23,112 nt of DNA from IMG/VR virus record IMGVR_UViG_3300048778_000056, positions 1 through 23,112 of that record, one strand, 5' to 3'. This stretch comes from a virus. How positions within the stretch are numbered: the first letter of the stretch is position 1; the number at the start of each line of letters is the position of its first letter. The translations under genes were made by a program, and so were the position numbers. The notes under the pieces are model-generated. The model made no database searches. It worked only from the letters and a program-made list of their open reading frames with translations, and was not told the DNA's origin. This document shows positions 21,266-23,112 of the stretch, in pieces.

Positions 21266-21445
21266 TTAATCACTTCCTTCGATGGCAACTGCCATCACTG
21301 CAACTTTTTCAAGTTTGTCAGCAATTCGCTTCAACTGCCAAGCCAGTTCCATTTTCAGGAACTGGTCAACGGTTGTAAGTTCACACGCGCCCAAAAAATC
21401 AAAGTATTCGTTGCGTGCTGCGTGGTATTTTTCATCATTCGACAT
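21266..21445 (-). CDS. Small helical hypothetical protein
   Basis: A 59-residue protein from ATG 21445, chosen for the GGAG eight bases upstream rather than the TTG at 21463. It is helical (DEKYHAARNEYFDFLGACEL then FLKMELAWQLKRIADKLEKV). Function unknown. Confidence 0.65.
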   Translation of the reverse strand: MSNDEKYHAARNEYFDFLGACELTTVDQFLKMELAWQLKRIADKLEKVAVMAVAIEGSD

Positions 21446-21611
21446 TTTCACATACTCCATCAATACACTTCACTGACAGTTTTTCACAGTCCAGGCAATA
21501 ATGATTCGTCTGGAAGAAATCATAGGTTTCACATGGGTGCATACAATCACGGCATGGAATTGACTGTGGATAGTTTGCACACGGCATGGGGATTTCACAT
21601 TCTGTTGCCAT
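21435..21611 (-). CDS. Cys-rich mini-protein
   Basis: A 58-residue protein from ATG 21611, which has AGGTGA upstream; the frame reaches 21629 but without a site. About nine cysteines: ECEIPMPC, IPCRDCMHPCETY, YCLDCEKLSVKC and GVCENV. The density suggests two zinc sites. Function unknown. Confidence 0.66.
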   Translation of the reverse strand: MATECEIPMPCANYPQSIPCRDCMHPCETYDFFQTNHYCLDCEKLSVKCIDGVCENVE

Positions 21612-21635
21612 TTTTTCACCTGCTTCCATCTGAAA

Positions 21636-21845
21636 TCACGCACCCAACTTTAGCCACTTGGTTTCTGCACCAAAAGTGTTCAGCCACTGCAGTTCTTTGC
21701 GTTCCTGTCGTGACAGCTTCGATTTCGTGAACGTGCGCTTGGTGTAAAAACGGTTTGCTTCAACGCGCTGTTCACAGTTCATACAAGCAGGCGATTCAAC
21801 AGAAAATTCCACGCCTGCACATCGTGCCTTATTTAGTCTGCACAT
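21636..21845 (-). CDS. Small basic Cys protein, first gene after a promoter
   Basis: A 69-residue protein from ATG 21845 with GGAAGTGA upstream. The frame is open to ATG 21896, but that lies only two bases from the TATA box, so a transcript would start after it. It has CRLNKARC, ACMNCEQRV and a basic, helical C-terminus (RQERKELQWLNTFGAETKWL). Probably nucleic-acid binding with zinc. Confidence 0.66.
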   Translation of the reverse strand: MCRLNKARCAGVEFSVESPACMNCEQRVEANRFYTKRTFTKSKLSRQERKELQWLNTFGAETKWLKLGA

Positions 21846-21897
21846 TGTTTGTTCACTTCCAGCACATTCCTGTGCTGCACGCCTGAACGCAGACATT

Positions 21898-21955
21898 TGA
21901 TATAAAGTTGTCTATTTATCCACTTGTTTATTCGCATTCCGCGTGAGAATAAACA
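21898..21955 (-). promoter_or_regulatory. TATA promoter with upstream inverted repeat for the early-type block
   Basis: Minus-strand CTTTATATCA (21907-21898) is a good archaeal TATA box. Upstream of it lies TGTTTATTC-N13-GAATAAACA (arms 21925-21933 and 21947-21955), a 9-base inverted repeat where an activator or repressor could bind. Expected transcript start near 21875-21880. The rest of the gap 21956-22058 holds T-rich tracts (CTCTTTTCTTTTAAC) that may end the nuclease transcript. Confidence 0.6.
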
Positions 21956-22058
21956 GCAGGCAATGACGCGTCACAACTCACATATGGGTGCGTGTTTTAG
22001 TTAAAAGAAAAGAGCTGCGGCCTTCTTTTTCAGACCACTTTCAAATACCCCACCATGT

Positions 22059-22571
22059 TTAGAAAACCCATTCATGAACACCATAAAGAGCCAGTATTCG
22101 TTTATGTTCAGGATGAAGCTTTCTGCGTGTTGCGATGAACAGCTTTGATGCTGGAAATGACTGAGAATAAAACAATAATTGCCCAAGCGCCTGCTTAAGA
22201 TACATCCCATTGTTGCCACCTTTGACTTCTATTATTTGTGGTGGCGCACCATCAACATAAATATCTACAATTCCGTTGTCACATATAAATTGCGGGGTGC
22301 ATAATATTCCACGCGACTCAAATTCTCGCAACAATTCATTTGTATATCGTTTTTCTGCACCAGTTGGTTTTGCACCCATTTCTGCATCGCAAATGAGCTG
22401 TGCTATTGTTTCATCATTCTTTATTCCAAATGGCGATAATTCGTCATTCAGATACGTTGATGAAACATATTTTGGGATTTCTTTATAATAACAATTCGTG
22501 CAGACAAAATTGTTTACATCTTCAACCTTAAAAGAAAAATCACATTTGTTGCAAGAAATTTCAGATAGCAT
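22059..22571 (-). CDS. Zinc-ribbon PD-(D/E)XK nuclease
   Basis: A 170-residue protein. Residues 7-27 form a zinc ribbon (SCNKCDF, FVCTNCYYK). Then GAEKRYTNELLREFESRGIL and the nuclease core DNGIVDIYVDG (D103), IIEVKGGNNG (E115-x-K117) and ALGQLLFYSQ (Q131). This is a full PD-(D/E)XK site of the restriction/VRR type. It may cut host or competitor DNA or process viral DNA. It is the only large gene in its region without a good ribosome site, and its start codon lies inside a long palindrome, which suggests tight control. Confidence 0.74.
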   Translation of the reverse strand: MLSEISCNKCDFSFKVEDVNNFVCTNCYYKEIPKYVSSTYLNDELSPFGIKNDETIAQLICDAEMGAKPTGAEKRYTNELLREFESRGILCTPQFICDNGIVDIYVDGAPPQIIEVKGGNNGMYLKQALGQLLFYSQSFPASKLFIATRRKLHPEHKRILALYGVHEWVF

Positions 22572-22606
22572 AATGTGGCATTCTCATACCACATCATAAT
22601 GCTATC
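22564..22606. promoter_or_regulatory. Large imperfect palindrome over the nuclease start codon
   Basis: Arms GATAGCAT (22564-22571) pairing ATGCTATC (22599-22606), and ATGTGG (22573-22578) pairing CCACAT (22589-22594), around a 10-base loop, with a 1 versus 4 base bulge. The nuclease ATG lies in the outer arm. A TATA-like ATAAATAAA is just upstream (about 22609-22617). It can act as DNA operator or, if transcribed in full, as a start-codon hairpin. Confidence 0.65.
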
Positions 22607-22613
22607 GGTTTAT

Positions 22614-22808
22614 TTATGCAGTTTCGCCACTGAACACTTTAAGTGCAAGTGTCAAAAGTGCGCCTGCAAGCAAAAGATAGCCAGCTTCTGCACTTGTCAC
22701 AGTCACATACTGTGGTATGAGAGCCAGCGCACCTATAATGAATACTGCGATCAGCACCCATGACTGTGGATTGCTTATGAATCCAGACCAAGAAAATGTT
22801 AATGCCAT
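22614..22808 (-). CDS. Holin-like two-helix membrane protein
   Basis: A 64-residue protein from ATG 22808, with the ideal AGGTGGTGAT immediately upstream. Two hydrophobic helices: SWVLIAVFIIGALALIPQYV and AGYLLLAGALLTLALKVF, with a short soluble N-terminus. Size and layout match small holins that make membrane holes at lysis. The preceding coiled-coil membrane protein supports a lysis pair. Archaeal holins are poorly known, so another membrane role is possible. Confidence 0.6.
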   Translation of the reverse strand: MALTFSWSGFISNPQSWVLIAVFIIGALALIPQYVTVTSAEAGYLLLAGALLTLALKVFSGETA

Positions 22809-22821
22809 TTTTATCACCACC

Positions 22822-23112
22822 TTAAAGAAGTCGTATTGAAACCACGGTTAAAAATAAACCACCAATAATAGTGCCCATTAATCCTATAAGCCACCTTTGC
22901 AATTTATCCCTGTCTGCAGCCTGCTGTTTTACTGTGGCAATTGCCAGGGATTCCAATTTATCCCTGTCTGCAGCCTGCTGTTTTAATGTGGCAATTGCCA
23001 TGGATTCCAACCGATGATCATATTCTTCACAGATTTTTGCCATGTCCTTGTCGTGTTCATCTTCTATTCTGTTTATTTCTTTATTTACCGCCTCACGCAG
23101 AGTAGAAATTTG
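22822..23112 (-). CDS. Coiled-coil, tail-anchored membrane protein, XhlA-like (5' end outside window)
   Basis: The frame is open through the window edge: 23 codons precede the ATG at 23043, and no ribosome site precedes that ATG, so the real start is outside. Visible sequence is a charged coiled coil (LREAVNKEINRIEDEHDKDM, then HRLESMAIATLKQQAADRDK repeated once) and a C-terminal membrane helix (WLIGLMGTIIGGLFLTVV). This is the layout of XhlA-type proteins, which work with holins. The identity is by architecture only. Confidence 0.6.
   Translation of the reverse strand, partial: QISTLREAVNKEINRIEDEHDKDMAKICEEYDHRLESMAIATLKQQAADRDKLESLAIATVKQQAADRDKLQRWLIGLMGTIIGGLFLTVVSIRLL
22901..23008. repeat. 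Tandem 54-base duplication within the coiled-coil gene
   Basis: Bases 22901-22954 repeat at 22955-23008 with only two differences, an exact 18-codon unit encoding LES-x-AIAT-x-KQQAADRDK. High identity means a recent duplication that lengthens the coiled coil. Confidence 0.85.

Noticed and set aside
22001-22219. 72-residue minus-strand frame
   Set aside because: Out-of-frame with the PD-(D/E)XK nuclease and overlaps its catalytic-end region; no ribosome site.
22901-23008. Possible CRISPR-like repeat
   Set aside because: Two adjacent in-frame 54-base copies without spacers; it is a coding tandem duplication.

Overview
This window looks like part of a tailed double-stranded DNA virus or provirus (HK97-type head, Caudoviricetes) that infects an archaeon. 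Every gene I can support reads on the minus strand, so gene order runs from high to low coordinates. The archaeal assignment is an inference from three things seen in the sequence. First, many start codons follow Shine-Dalgarno cores of the AGGTGA, GGTGAT or GGAGTGA type. Second, TATA boxes of the archaeal type (TTTATATATAG, AATTATATAG, CTTTATATC, TTATAAATAG) sit at suitable distances before gene blocks. Third, the operon that ends in terminase encodes a protein that aligns without gaps to the core of archaeal histones. A methanogen or a related euryarchaeon would fit, but the sequence does not prove a host. No integrase, tRNA, rRNA, CRISPR array or insertion sequence was seen.

Layout in transcription order. 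(1) 23112-22614: a coiled-coil membrane protein cut by the window edge, then a two-helix holin-like protein. (2) 22571-22059: a zinc-ribbon PD-(D/E)XK nuclease whose start codon lies inside a large palindrome. (3) About 21.9-17.1 kb: a dense early-type block of small proteins, many with CxxC motifs, mostly joined by ATGA, TGATG or short overlaps. It has at least three candidate internal promoters and ends in a likely ssDNA-binding protein and an HNH endonuclease. (4) 16.7-13.9 kb: two small genes, a terminator-like hairpin, a 714-residue primase-polymerase/helicase and a small winged-helix protein. (5) 13.78-9.93 kb: an operon from a clear TATA box with a glycosidase-like/beta-propeller protein, four small proteins (three Cys-rich), the histone-fold protein, a papain-like protease, an unknown protein and the small terminase subunit. 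(6) 9.93-9.68 kb: an intergenic stretch with two related palindromes. (7) 9.68-4.37 kb: large terminase, a RecB/Cas4-like nuclease, an HNH enzyme, a winged-helix protein, three small proteins, the portal and a small zinc-ribbon protein. (8) 4.3-0 kb: Mu gpF-like head protein, HNH enzyme, Holliday-junction-resolvase-like nuclease, a TATA-plus-palindrome promoter, prohead protease with scaffold tail, major capsid protein and the start of the next structural gene.

How the parts fit: the primase/helicase, ssDNA-binding candidate and three PD-(D/E)XK nucleases suggest a virus-encoded replication and recombination module. The terminase, portal, protease and capsid form the head and packaging module. 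The glycosidase-like protein, papain-like protease and the two membrane proteins at the right end are candidates for cell-envelope breakdown. The most notable points are the virus-encoded histone-fold protein inside the packaging operon, three promoters with a palindrome directly beside the TATA box, the palindrome pair between the terminase genes, and a tiny membrane protein with a CxxCH heme-type motif.
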